Below, piece after piece: positions 10,336 through 22,512 of a stretch of 64,000 nt of DNA. Position 1 is the first letter of the stretch. The number at the start of each line of letters is the position of its first letter. This DNA is from Lotus japonicus (taxonomy: Eukaryota; Streptophyta; Magnoliopsida; Fabales; Fabaceae). The DNA lies in NCBI RefSeq assembly GCF_012489685.1, contig NC_080044.1:74324732-74388731 (forward strand), read 5' to 3'. The position numbers and the translations under genes are program-made. Below the pieces are notes generated by a model. The model was not told the DNA's origin and searched no databases. It worked only from the letters and a program-made list of their open reading frames with translations.

Positions 10336-10778
10336 TTTGAAGAGGTTGAAGGTTTGAGGTAGAAGATGAAGTTTGAAGGATGAAGAGAGATCGAGAGAGA
10401 AATCACGAAGGAGGCGGTTTTGAAAAGCAGGGAGTGCGAGAGTGAAAACCGGAAGTGAGAGAGAACGTGTGTGTATAGTGGGTTTTGTCAAATAACCGTT
10501 GTTGATTCAAAAAGCACTTTAAGATCAACGGTTGAAAATTAAAGATAGACAGTAACAGTAAAATACACAATCACACACAGGAGATAAGCATATCTACACG
10601 CAATCACAACAGACTGTCACACGGGCACAAGGAACTATGCATCAGAAGTTCTGACGCACGTGTTGTTGTCTCAGCTTCAGAGTCAGTACCAGTGGGCACA
10701 CACACTCTGATTGAGTTACCTTCTGGACTAGACATCTTCTGATCAAGAAGTATCATAGTCAGAGGTTCTGATCTATCT

Positions 10779-13430
10779 TCACTCTGGACAAAAGTCCATG
10801 TTTAGATTTTTCAGAATAAAATTAAATCTATCTTCAGCTAAGGGCTTTGTAAAGATATCTGCCCATTGATGGTCAGTATCAACAAACTTCAGAAGAAGTA
10901 CGCCCTTCTGCACATAATCTCTAATGAAGTGATACTTTACCTCAATGTGCTTTGCCCTTGAATGCAAGATAGGATTCTTGCTCAACGAAATTGCAGCAGT
11001 GTTATCACAATAGATTGGGATATTGCTCTCAAGGATCTGATAGTCCTCCAGCTGATGTTTCATCCAGAGCATCTGAGTGCTGCATATTGCTGCTGAGATA
11101 TATTCTGCCTCTGCAGTTGATAGAGCAATGGTTGATTGCCTCTTGCTTGCCCATGAGACTAGATTGCTTCCCAGAAATTGACAATTTCCAGAAGTACTTT
11201 TTCTCTCTGTTCTATCTCCAGCATAATCAGCATCACAATAACCTGAAAGCTTATACTCTGATGTTTTCTTATACATCAAGCCAAGGTTAGTGGTGCCTTT
11301 CAGATACCTTAGGATCCTCTTAACAGCAGTTAAGTGGGTTTCCCTTGGATCTGATTGGAAACGAGCACATAAATGAACACTAAATAATATGTCTGGCCTA
11401 GATGCAGTTAAGTACAGAAGTGAACCTATCATGCCACGATAGAGCTTCTGACATACTTTACCACTTATATCTTCTTTTTCCAGAATGCATGTTGGATGCA
11501 TTGGAGTCTTGGCCACTGTAGATTCCAGCATATTGAACTTCTTCAGAAGTTCTTTAGTGTACTTGCTCTGATGGATATATGTTCCTTCTGGTGTTTGATC
11601 AACTTGTATTCCCAGAAAGTACTTTAATTCTCCCATCATACTCATCTCAAATTCAGCCTGCATCATCTCAGAAAATTCTTTGCATAGAGATTGATTAGCA
11701 GAACCAAATATAATATCATCAACATAAATTTGCACAATTAAGATATCATCTTTATAAGTCTTGCAAAAGAGAGTTGTATCTACTTTACCCCTTACAAACT
11801 CATTCTCCAGAAGGAATGAGCTAAGTCTCTCATACCATGCTCTGGGAGCTTGCTTCAGACCGTAGAGTGATTTCTTCAATTTGAACACATGGTCTGGTTT
11901 CTTTTCATCTTCAAAACCTGGGGGTTGATGAACATAGACTTCCTCTGAGATATAACCATTTAGGAAGGCACTCTTTACGTCCATCTGATGTAGAACTATG
12001 TTGTGATTTACTGAGAAAGAAATCAATAGTCTGATTGCCTCCAGTCTTGCTACTGGAGCAAATGTTTCAGTGTAGTCTATTCCTTCCTGCTGGCTGTAGC
12101 CTTGAGCAACTAGCCTTGCCTTGTTTCTGACTACATCTCCTTTCTCATTTAGCTTGTTTCTGAATACCCATTTCGTTCCAATAACATGGACATTCTCAGG
12201 CTTCTTCACTAAGCTCCAAACATCGTTCTTGGAGAATTGATTCAATTCTTCTTCCATGGCCAGAATCCAATCCTTGTCCTGAAGAGCTTCATCTATGGAC
12301 TTGGGTTCAATTAAGGACACCAATCCTTTCAGACTCAGCAAGGTCTCTTCAGAGGGTCTGAAGGCGGATCTGGTTCTGACTGGTTCATCTTTGTTGCCCA
12401 GAATCAATTCCTTAGGATGAGCTGCAGTGATTCTGCTCTTCTTCAGAGTTTGTGAGTTAGAGGGACCAGCTTCTTCCTCTGGTTCATCTTCCTCTGGCTC
12501 AACTTCCTCTGGAGCTTTGCCTTTGTCAGAAACATTAATGCTTAAATCTGCAAACTTTTCAACTAGCTTTGACTGGTCAGAGTCAAGCTTATCATCAAAT
12601 CTAACATGAATAGATTCTTCAATAGTCTTAGCATCAGTATTGTAAAATCTAAAACCTTTAGATCTATCAGAATAACCAAGTAATAGACACTTAGAAGATT
12701 TAGCATCAAATTTATGCAATCTATCCTTAGTATTGAGAACATAACAAACACAGCCAAAAGGATGAAAATAAGAAATGTTGGGTTTTATGTTCTTCCACAA
12801 TTCATAAGGAGTCTTATTCAGAATTGGTCTCACAGAGATTCTGTTCTGAATGTAACATGCTGTATTTACTGCCTCTGCCCAAAAGTGCTTAGCCATGCCA
12901 GTTTCTTGGAGCATGGTTCTAGCCATCTCCTGAAGAGTTCTGTTCTTCCTCTCAACAACACCATTTTGTTGAGGAGTTCTGGGACAAGAGAAATCATGTG
13001 TAATTCCATAGGAATCAAACAGACTCTCAAACTTGTCATTCTCAAACTCTCCACCATGGTCACTTCTGACACGCACAATTCTACAAGCCCTTCTCGTTTT
13101 GCACTTGAGCAATGAAGGTAGAGAACACAGCATGAGACTCATCCTTGCGGGTTAGAAACTTTACCCATGTCCAGCGGCTATAGTCATCAACGATAACCAT
13201 CCCATATCTCTTGCCACCTATAGACTCAGTTTTCACTGGTCCAAACAGGTCGATATGCAGAAGTTCTAACGGCCTTGAGGTTGAGACAACATTCTTTGCC
13301 TTGAAAGGGACTTTTGTGAATTTGCCTTTCTGACATGCTTCACAAAGAGCGTCTGAAGCGAACTTCAGATTGGGTAAGCCCCTGACAAGGTTTAGCTTGC
13401 TCAGCTGAGAAATCTTTCTCATACTGGCAT
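10779..13430 (-). pseudogene. Sirevirus pol: integrase, reverse transcriptase, RNase H, with one frameshift and truncated at the gap
   Basis: From the gap leftward: pre-integrase region (LCEACQKGKFTKVPF), integrase core with [17 protein letters not shown] and [13 protein letters not shown] (the D, D and E sites), reverse transcriptase with the catalytic YVDDIIFG block near 11725, and RNase H with [20 protein letters not shown] near 11115. The stop is at 10779. Between the first and second integrase Asp the frame changes at 13088-13090: a GGG run where GG would keep frame, a one-base insertion. The upstream frame then hits a stop at 13081-13083. It may be a true lesion or a sequencing error, since the rest is open. 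gag and protease should precede it but lie beyond the gap. Confidence 0.9.
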
Positions 13431-13530
13431 NNNNNNNNNNNNNNNNNNNNNNNNNNNNNNNNNNNNNNNNNNNNNNNNNNNNNNNNNNNNNNNNNNNNNN
13501 NNNNNNNNNNNNNNNNNNNNNNNNNNNNNN
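13431..13530. other. Assembly gap (100 N)
   Basis: Exactly 100 N, the conventional size for a gap of unknown length. Left of it is Sirevirus integrase; right of it is AT-rich spacer with no Sirevirus or gypsy coding sequence. Several kilobases of element (rest of pol, gag, 5' LTR, rest of the Tat element) are therefore missing, or the join is wrong. Confidence 0.99.
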
Positions 13531-14826
13531 TAATACTTCTACATTTTCTGGGTTCAATCACCAACATGTGCTGATCAATCTTGGGAAATCGTTGGTGTTT
13601 ATCACACGTGGGTTAAAATTGAGAGAGCAACTTGAACACACTAACAAAACTTTGGCCAAAAACTTTAATTATTCGTACAAAACTAAAATTAAAGAAGAGG
13701 AAAAAATTACATTGATATTAATATGATCTCTTAGCTAGGGTTGTCCCCAATTATACCTAAAGTGGTAAGAGCTGAGGACATAATGACGTGAACGGAGAAG
13801 TCCATGAATCGATTCTTGACTTTTGCAATATATCTTCCTGATTTACAAAAAAAAAAATATATGTTGTCTTAGGCATTGGAATTTAGGTACGTAATTCAAA
13901 CAAGATAGGGAATTCTAGTTTTAGGTGATCCAATAATATTTAAACACGTGTTATAAACCTAAATTTCCATTTTATTTTTCAATGACTTAAACTATTGTAA
14001 TTTTATCCAATATTTACCTAGAGTGGTTTAGACAAAACCTTACAAAAATATCATATGCAAGTATGCAACATACGTACCCTATTTTAAAAATATAGAAAAT
14101 TTCCATTTCAAGGTGACATAAAGGTAAATAAGGACGTGATCCATAAGTGTGATGGGTGCCGTAAAGGTCTTGTCGACCCATGTGCAACACCGCTTTCCGA
14201 AGTGCGTAAAGGCTTTAGATAAGCAATTTGTGTACATACAATATTCGCATAATCTTATTAGATATTGAAGATCTCGACGTTTGAAAGACATAAAATAGGT
14301 GTGATAGAGTTGATCTGACTACACATTACTTACCTATTGTCACATCTCATTCTAGAAACTCAAAATGTGATCAGAAAAGAAAGGTAAATGGGCAAATAGA
14401 TAAGGACACATCGGGCCCCGTGCGTGATCAATGAACGGGGTGTGGGTTTATAATGGGCACCGCAAGTGTGATTAATAGTTTTTTATTTTTTGTAACGTTC
14501 TTATCAAAAATAACTTCTAATCGACAGTTTGTACTTTGTACTCCTCTGTTGTTTTTTTAGAAACCATTTATCAATTTAGTTTGGTCATTTTTTTAAGAAA
14601 GAAACAAAATTTTAAAATTGAGTCAAATAACAATCTCTAATGCAAAGATATATACTTCCAATGCAGAAATATATTGGAAAATTACAAGCAACAATTGCGT
14701 GATCACATTCCATAGGAATTAAGATGATTGTTCTAATAAAAAGAAAAAAATTATTTAAATTAAACATATTTTATTTTATCGTGTACCAAAAAAAAAGTTT
14801 ATTTAATGCGACCTTATTTTATACTA
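13531..14826. other. AT-rich spacer without a supported gene
   Basis: Only short ORFs with no recognisable motif. No retroelement sequence continues from the left side of the gap. Nothing else could be assigned. Confidence 0.6.
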
Positions 14827-15133
14827 CTCCCTCCGGTCCTCTATTTATAAGCATGAAAGAGAAGAAAAACCTTGGTTCTTTTTATAAGAACCAAATGAAA
14901 GTTTGAGCTATATTAATTATTTTTTTTCCAATGATGCCCTTATTAATTCTAACTTGTAGAATGTGTCTCATTAATGATTCCCTCTCTTTCCCACTTTCCA
15001 ACACGAATAACAAAGGGTAATTTTGGAAGTTTATTTTGATTCAAGACAAATTTAATGCATTTTATCTAGTTTTACTATATTTATTAAACTCTGTGAAATT
15101 TTTTTTATTGCTTATAAATAGGACCGGAGGGCG
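14827..15133. mobile_element. Stowaway-like MITE (307 bp)
   Basis: Terminal inverted repeats beginning CTCCCTCCGGTCCTCTATTT and ending in the matching inverse (AAATAGGACCGGAGGGCG), each flanked by the dinucleotide TA. A TA target duplication and a CTCCCTCC start are the signature of Tc1/mariner-derived Stowaway MITEs. There is no coding capacity. Confidence 0.85.
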
Positions 15134-15142
15134 TAAGAAATA

Positions 15143-15594
15143 CTCCCTCCGTTCCAATTTGATTGTTGTTTTAGCATTTGCATACAGTTTAAGAGCTAAT
15201 TATTAGATTAATATTTTCACAAAAATACCCCTATTTATTTTCATTAATGTCAATCATTTCTTCCTCATTTTCCACACTCACTACTAATTTCACATTTTCT
15301 CCATTGAAAATATAAGAGAGAGAATGTGAATTCAAAATTTGAGTTACTACTACAAGAGAGAAACTTGACCAGAATAATGGCTTACATTTTCGTAAATAGG
15401 GAGAGTAATTAATAGAGATAGTGGGGATAGTTAATTTAGGTGGTAGGTTGGTTTATTGAGAAACTTTGAATTAATTATTCAACAAGGGTATAGAGGGAAG
15501 AAAATGGGAAAAAATGCATTGAATATATAAAACAACAATCATTTTGGAATTTCTAGGAAAAGCTAAAACAACAATCAAATTGGAACGGAGCGAG
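15143..15594. mobile_element. Second Stowaway-like MITE (452 bp), nearly adjacent
   Basis: Inverted termini CTCCCTCCGTTCCAATTTGA on the left and the matching inverse on the right, both flanked by TA. The arms extend about 35 bp (through the TTGTTGTTTTAGC word). It begins only 9 bp after the previous MITE. No ORF of note. Confidence 0.85.
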
Positions 15595-16039
15595 TATTAG
15601 TTTTATTCGTTTATATAATTTGTATAATTTATTTTGTGGGAACTTATTTTTTTCTAAGAAATATAAGTTTTATTCGTTTGTGTAATTTGTCCCGGTTTTT
15701 CTTACAAAAAGGTTCAATTATCAAGATGTAGACATCTCAGCTGCCATAGTTGATTCTAAAATCCAAGTCAAATTTTTTTCCGATATGCACATAAGATTTT
15801 TTATAGGAAAAAAATTTGGATATAAATTGGGTCCCCATAATTTGAAGCACAACAGAGATTTAGATATAAAATAAGGTAAGGAATCCGTATAGGACTTCTA
15901 TTAATACCATAGCGCACAAACGGTCCCCATTCATTACATTAAGCATGTCAGAGTAATTTAAGTATACGAAAAATCAAAATGACCACATTTGCCACAGATC
16001 CACGTAACATACGGATCATCGTATACGAAGACAACTTTG

Positions 16040-18590
16040 TTAGACCTTGTGTAGTTGAGCAAAGAATATTTTTGTATCATTCATCAATTGTGCAGTCCAA
16101 AGCTCGTTGTGCTTACCTCTGAACATTTCAGTTGCGAGTCGCATCCTAACTGCCCGTTCATTTATCTAGGTATACAATATTGAAAATTAGTCACCACCAT
16201 AAGTGAACTATTACAAATTTAATAACGGTAAGCTTCATCTATAGTTACTAACCTTTGGAGGGATATTGACAGTAAACTTATGTTCCATACCCATCCAATC
16301 CAACACGCGAAGGGCGGAGTCGTTCCTGGAAAATAAAAAAATGAATTCAGTCGAAATTTATATAATGGAACAGGTAAACAAAACATTTCAAGACCTGCGA
16401 AAAAAAAATGAAACCTGTTTCGAGTAACGGGAATCTCTGCAGCATCAGTAATTTCCCACTTCTCCTGGTCAAATACATTGTCTAGAAAATCCGAGGGATA
16501 ATCGGGCGGGGTAAGAAGTTGGCGAATTACATTACACTACAATAATTTAAATACAGACGTTAATCACTGCCCATTCAATATTTTGATAATTTTACCAATT
16601 GTTTTAATGTTGCTTCTACCAAGATTGTCATTGTTTCCCTCTGCGCCTCTATCTTGTGTTCTTGAATATTGGAATCCAAATGATGAATGACTCGGTCAGT
16701 AATTGATACAACCATTAAGTACCAGTGATTTGTTGACACATCCGGTATCGGAACGTATATCTACATAACGAATCAATTCTAAGAATCATCGTTTCACAAA
16801 TAATATATTCAGGTTATATTTGTGTTAAATCTTACATATTTGATGGCGGGGGAAGCAGGCATCCAAGATTTGTATTTGGCCTTCAGATTCAAAATAGTCA
16901 TCTTTTCATTTATATCAATCTGTTTGAAAAACATTGGTCGAATGTTAATTAAACCTTGATGCCGATGAAATACTAAATGAAAGCTAATATGAGATACTGA
17001 ACCGTAAAAGAAGGTGGCAGGGACCAAATGGTTTTTTCAGACGCTAGTTGTTGCATTCGTGTTGCCTTCATGGCGCTCCATTCAATAATCTGTAACAGGC
17101 AAATAACCACTTCATGTTCGGATGACTATTTCAGTAAAAGACAAACATTTCACGCGAGACCTACATCCGCAGTAATCTTGTTGAATGGGACGAAGCATTC
17201 AAAGTCTTTTCTATTGGCAACAAGTTCTCCCATCCTCAGCAAATCTTCGCTGTAAACAATGTTATGTTAACCTGTGGAGATAATTTACGTGATGTAAATT
17301 ATAGAAGCTCATCAATCTATTGTGTTATAATAACTTACCTATCTGATAGGTCGCTATGAAAAAGGTAAGCAACACAAGCCGAGTCCGCCATCATAACACC
17401 CATGTCAAATGTTGGTCTAAATTTAGACTTGATTGACTGAAAACGAAACCTGAACATCACACATTTGCACAAGGTTGTGCTCGAAATGAGGGATAAATGA
17501 GATTATGATGCTACACTTACATTTGGCATAACATACACATCTATCCGGCCACGAATTAGGGCCTCTTCGTTTTCCATGAGTTTTTTTTTCTTTTGTCAGC
17601 CCTTGTTTGGACCCCACCATGATTTAGTGGAACTTTACGTGGACTGGTTGTTTGCGTACGAGTAACTTCAGAGTCCGGGTGGGAGACGGTTGCAGCTTTC
17701 ACACTTTGCCGCGCACAGGTTTTCATTTTATTCGGCAAAGCAGTGGGCTGGTCTGTGAGTGTTGTTTTAATATTTTCCGCACCAATATTTACACCGTCGG
17801 TGTTGCTCCGCTCGATGCACATCTTTTTTGGCGTGGGGCTAGTTTCCGAAGTACTGTCCACATCGCCGTCTGAAGATGGAGTTGGCCTCAAAGTGTCAAC
17901 GCCGTTAGGCATTTCAGTGCAACTATTCGGTTTAAGGTGAGAATATCCGTAGTTGCCTCTAACTCGCTTATTAATTATAGCTGCTTGAAATACTTTTGCC
18001 GGAGGTCCATTTGGCTTCGCAGACGGAGCTGCGGTTGTCCCTGGAGTCGTAGTGGACGAAGGGGTGCCTGATTTCGGAGCACATCTCTGTCTGGACACAA
18101 CAGACATCAAACCATCAAAATTCTTGCACGTTGCTACAATCTTCGATTCTAAATTAACGACCCTTGTTGAGAGTTTTTCTACTCCATCAACAGTTTCCTG
18201 AATAAAATATAGTTAGTTTGGATTGTGGTGGGTGGAAAATCAGAGAGACAAAAATAGGCAGGATTAACCTTGATACGTTCCGACATGTGGGCCAAATCTT
18301 TGGAGAGAGAACCCACTTTTACTCGTAGAAATTCCAACCGATTCCATTGGTCGTTTTTCAAATCTGAAATTGCAGACATTAGTGCTGTGTAAAGTACAGC
18401 TACGTCCTCCCGTGAAGATTCGGGATCAGATCCGGGGGTTGACCTACAACAAAGGCATTAGTGTGATAACAGCTCAACAGCAAATGTCACCATGTTCATT
18501 ATACATTAAAATGCTATGGAAAATGCTTACATATTGAGATCTTCGCTAGCAAAGTTGGTGGTAAACCTCCTCCAATACAGGGTCAGTTTG
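16040..18590 (-). pseudogene. Ulp1/C48 peptidase-like gene, 11 exons, 5'-incomplete, one frameshift, Ser at the catalytic Cys position
   Basis: Exons (minus): ~18590-18531, 18443-18269, 18197-17521, 17436-17339, 17249-17165, 17089-~17003, 16919-16836, 16760-16596, 16536-16415, 16325-16253, 16165-16040. All have GT-AG borders and matching phases. Exon 3 encodes a Ser/Thr/Pro-rich linker; exons 4-11 encode a Ulp1-like cysteine protease fold with VPIPDVSTNHWYLMVV (His site) and VIHHLDSN (Asp site). Where active enzymes carry a Cys-Gly-Val motif this protein reads NDSALRVLDWM, with Ser. Known: the Ulp1 family removes SUMO, and related proteins occur in plant transposons. An A9 run at 17581-17589 breaks the frame by one base. 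No start Met is visible before exon 1. It could be a degraded gene, a transposon-borne copy, or intact with a homopolymer error. Confidence 0.7.
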
Positions 18591-18930
18591 ATTTAAAGGA
18601 GAAAGAAAGGGAAAGGAATGGCTTTGAAGGAATAGCAAAGTTGGGTCCTTTTTTATGTAATGGCCACAGACAAGTTTCTGCTAGTGGATAGAAAGCTCCT
18701 ACGTGGGCTCTGTCTTTTTTCTAGTAGTGGTAGTTGGCAACTTTGCTAACTTCTATCTTTGTATTTGGTTCGAGTACCCATTGTACTCCCATTTATATCA
18801 TTTTTGCTTATCGAAAAAAAAAATAAAGGAAATAGAAAGGGAAAGGAAAGACTTTGAAAAGTAAGCACAAATTTCGATACCCAATTGTTGAACTTAATTA
18901 TTTACTTTAGTGGGGATTGAATAATTATAC

Positions 18931-19091
18931 ATACACACCTCTTTTTAAGGTGTAAGAGGTGGAATGAGGAGAGAGATAGGAAGAAAGAAAAAAGTAAGAA
19001 AGAGAAAGTATGAGATGTGATAGATGATAAGAGGAGAGAGATAGAAACAAAAAGAGGTGGAAATGAAGTGTTTTAAAAATGAGGTGTGTAT
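18931..19091. mobile_element. 161-bp MITE, copy 1
   Basis: Inverted termini ATACACACCTC...GAGGTGTGTAT around a purine-rich interior (GAGGAGAGAGATAGGAAG). A second copy of the same length and high similarity lies at 20571-20731, which shows it is a mobile family. The target duplication is not clear. Confidence 0.75.
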
Positions 19092-19525
19092 ATATCATTA
19101 CTCGGATTCGAGTTTAGTGGGTTAAGGTGTTCAATTCAATTTTATACACCAAAATCATCTGAGTGAATGTGAGTAGGATTTTTTAAATAAAAGAGAGATA
19201 AGATTATATAGAGTATAAAAATTGAAAAAGGGTTAAAAGCATTTTTGGTCCCCGACAAATGTGTTTCGTATAAAATGAATCCCTAAACAAAAAAGAATCG
19301 AATTTTTGGCTCCCTATTTAAAAATAGTTTTCAGAAACAATTCTTAAAAACAGTTTTCAGAAAAAGAAAACAGTTTGAATGACATGTTTTCGAACGTGTA
19401 GAAAACTTATATCTGAAAATTAAAAACTGAAACTTAAAACATCTTTTACCTGTTTTGGACCAAAATTGCAATTTGTTTAATTTAGGTACGTATTTTGCAC
19501 AAAACGCATTCGTGATAAAAGTCTA

Positions 19526-19836
19526 CTCCCTCATTTCCAAAACTATTGCAGTTTTAGCTTTTTTGTTTTGTTTCAAAACGATTATTGTTTTACATATCCA
19601 AATCACTGTATCTCATTCTCTTCCATATAACTAATTTAATATTGTATCTCCTAAGTACCACCACTTATTTCCACCAATCACTATTCTCACCAATTAATTG
19701 ACCAATGATTTTCATTCTCTTACTTTCATATAACTCATATAAAATACGGGTTTTTCAAACAAATTATAACATCAATTAATGAACTTTTGAACTTTGTGAA
19801 AAAACTAAAACTAAAATTTTTTTGGAATGGAGGGAA
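19526..19836. mobile_element. Diverged Stowaway-like MITE (311 bp)
   Basis: Termini CTCCCTCATTTCCAAAACTA and the imperfect inverse ending GGAATGGAGGGAA, flanked by TA on both sides. Arms are less well matched than in the 14.8-15.6 kb copies, suggesting an older insertion. Confidence 0.7.
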
Positions 19837-20334
19837 TAATAATTTAGTGTGCGAGTATGATAAAGACTAGGTACATAACGCATGTGTATGTAAAGACAAG
19901 TTTTAGAGATATTGATTTTTTGCAATTAATAACTTTTGACTAACATTTCGCTATTAAAAAAATGTTGCATGGGCTTTGAGCCGAATGAACAAAGAGGAAC
20001 TGCAACATATTTCTTCCCAAATCTACAAAAACCCAAAAGTTGATCTAACATAGAATGATTAGTTCACAAATGCAAGCCGATTCGGCGTCTCAAAAAAGCT
20101 ATGACGTGATAACCCCTAACGCCATAAAGGGGCTCTTTGGTATCATTCCATCTCGTGCAGCGTGAGACATAAAGGCTGTTAGGTGTGATGTGATTGGACA
20201 ACCAGCTCGGTAATGTAATTTCCCATGCAATGATCAAAGTTGTCATATGACTATACTAAAATACTGTGATGAACGAGACGGAGAAGAAAAGTACAATCAA
20301 CATCAGCCAACCCCATTGGCGATTTCACGGATCC

Positions 20335-20498
20335 GGATCCCCTCCAGCGGATGCACGGTCCAGCAGTGTATGGTGAATGAGAGAATAAAGTAACAAGTTG
20401 GTCTCTCACCTTAAGTTAATCATAACCCTTAAATATATAAATCAATGGATGAGATTTTGCTGAAGGGATGATGGAGAGGGATCTGCTGGAGAGGATCC
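20335..20498. mobile_element. Small palindromic element (164 bp) with GGATCC termini
   Basis: Left end GGATCCCCTCCAGCGGAT and right end reading GGATCCTCTCCAGCAGAT in inverse, about 16 of 18 bases matching. It is AT-rich inside with no ORF. A MITE-like structure; no target duplication could be fixed. Confidence 0.5.
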
Positions 20499-20570
20499 AT
20501 TTCCCGATTTTTCTAAAACCTGTGAAAAAAAAAAACAAATAACGCCATCAGCCATGAGGGATAAAGTTTC

Positions 20571-20731
20571 ATACACACCTCTCCTTTGAGGTGGAGAGGT
20601 GGAATGAGGAGAGAGATAGGAAGAAAAGAAAAAGTAAGAGAGAGAAAGTATGAGATGTGATAGATGATAAGAAGAGAGAGATAGAAATAAAAGGAGGTGG
20701 AAATGGAGTGTTTAAAAAAAGAGGTGTGTAT
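20571..20731. mobile_element. 161-bp MITE, copy 2
   Basis: Same termini and purine-rich interior as 18931-19091. It contains a short ORF by chance only (starting within the right half). Confidence 0.75.
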
Positions 20732-21662
20732 ATATCATTACTCCCACTACCAAGGTAAAAAAAGTCGATACTATGAAATGTGGTATGAGCAACTCCAGTG
20801 CAATGGTTTCTTATTTGGTTTCTTAGACATTATCACCAAACCACCTCACACCTCCCACTTTTCCTCGCTGCTATGCGTTGAAGATATATAAGCAACTGTA
20901 GGTTATTAGTTTTCCACGCCCCTCCCTTTTCCTTGCTAACCAAACAAACACATTTCCCTCATTCCTCCAATAACGCCTAGAAACAAACACATTTACCTCC
21001 AGTGGACGAAACAAATTAAATTATATTGACCAATAAAGATATTGATAGTTATAGGGAAATTTTAAACGTAAATCATCAATATCAGGATTAAATAGAAAAA
21101 ATATATGTATACTAAAAGGGAAAAGTTACAAAAAACGTTCAACACTTAAACTTAAAAGTTTGAAAATACATGGTTTTAATTATGTGCTTAAAAAAATCCT
21201 TAAGCCACGAGAAAACTTGTTTAGGAAGCAATAATGGAATTTTTTTTCCCGTATCCAACTTTTAAAATCGCAAGTCTTTCAAAAAAAGCATAAAATGGAT
21301 TTACATCCTCTCATTCATGATACGTATATATACTTGACGCATTTTTATAAAATTAAATAACATCGTTAACGAGTGACATTAAAATTGTTAACAACGTTGA
21401 ACTAGTGGTAAAAGACTTTAGGAAAAAGTTAATTTTTACGTATCATATAATAATGTACTAATATAAATTAAATGCAAATAATATTTCTTGTAATTACCAT
21501 GGGTTGCGGTACCTAGTATATCTTTATTACAATTTTGGTTAAGGAATTTTTTATCCCTATGAATATATGTACTGGGGCCCACATTAGTTCTTTGGCACCG
21601 CCTATAAGTTTACACATAGGTTGCCTTTACCATACACTTGTGGGGATTTGTTTAACAGACTC

Positions 21663-22512
21663 ATGGGTGTGAATGACCAATTTTTCGTTGTCTTCACAGG
21701 TAGGAAACCTGGGATTTACCATAATTGGGATGAAGCTTGCAAGCAAATGAATCAGTTTTCAGGGAGTCAGTACGGATTGTTTACATCCCTAAAATTAGCA
21801 TTGGATGCATGGCTGGATTTTCGCGTTGAGACAGCAGCGGCTTTGAGAGCTCGAGCTCGTGAACAAACACTCGCTTTGAGCCAAGGTGCGAGTTCTAGTC
21901 AAAATGTGTCCCAACAGAATCAGTGTGAAGGTATCATGTTCAATTGTCATTACTAATTTCATGTTCTTCCTACAGTATAGCTTTTTAAACAAACTATAAC
22001 TCTATTTTGCCCAAATCTGACAAATATCAGTGGAGAAAGAAACTGACCCTAACCATTTCCTGGTCGAGTATTCGAAGCAAGGAATGCTTTACCATGTGTG
22101 TGAAAATGGTGGTCTTGGCATGCCGTCATGGTCTCTGTGTGAATCGCGAGTAATTGAAGGGGTTATACATTACCAATTTGCGGTCACACTCTCTTGCGGG
22201 CCACGAGGCCGAATAATGGCGTTCCAAGGTAAATATGCTCGTACTCCTGATTTGGCCCGTGAGTCAGTTTCCTGGATTGCAGTGAACTCTCTGTGTGTAC
22301 TTTTTAAAAAGAGGATTAGAGACTTCAACTATTACCATGTAAAGGATTTAGAGGAGGCTTTGCGCAAGAAAGATAGACAAATCGCGTGCAGGGATGTTGA
22401 GATTGAACTACTGGAGAAGGAGATTGGGAGATTGCAACAAAACCCATATAGAGATTCAACAACTTCGGAAGGAGATTGCAAGATTGCAAAAAAACCCAAT
22501 ATCAAATGTTAG
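21663..22512 (+). CDS. Viroplasmin/RNase H1 N-terminal domain protein with C-terminal coiled coil (249 aa, 2 exons)
   Basis: Exons 21663-21930 and 22031-22512 with a GT-AG intron. The phase matches, restoring one Val codon across the junction. Residues ~4-55 (FFVVFTGRKPGIYHNWDEAC and GLFTSLKLALDAW) are the short nucleic-acid-binding module found at the N-terminus of eukaryotic RNase H1 and in caulimovirus P6; it recognises RNA-DNA hybrids or dsRNA. No RNase H catalytic domain follows. Instead there is a second unknown domain (MLYHVCENGGLGMPSWSLCE to VSWIAVNSLCVLFKKR) and a charged coiled coil (EALRKKDRQIACRDVEIELL). The chosen ATG directly follows a possible acceptor (TTTAACAG), so a 5'UTR intron or an earlier exon is possible. 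An in-frame ATG also exists at 21621. It is convergent with the B3-like gene at 22943. Function unknown; nucleic-acid binding is inferred from the domain. Confidence 0.7.

Larger units (their letters stand above)
4830..13430 (-). mobile_element. Sirevirus (Ty1/copia) retrotransposon with env-like ORF, 3' part up to the assembly gap
   Basis: Minus-strand order: integrase, reverse transcriptase, RNase H (13430 to 10779), a ~950-codon env-like ORF (10335 to 7486), a non-coding stretch with an antisense ORF, a polypurine tract, and the 3' LTR (6089 to 4830). Known: a copia pol followed by an env-like ORF defines the SIRE1/Sirevirus lineage common in legumes. The element sits inside the integrase gene of the Tat-type element. 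gag, protease and the 5' LTR are missing at the 100-N gap. pol has a one-base frameshift, so this copy is probably not autonomous if the sequence is right. Confidence 0.9.
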
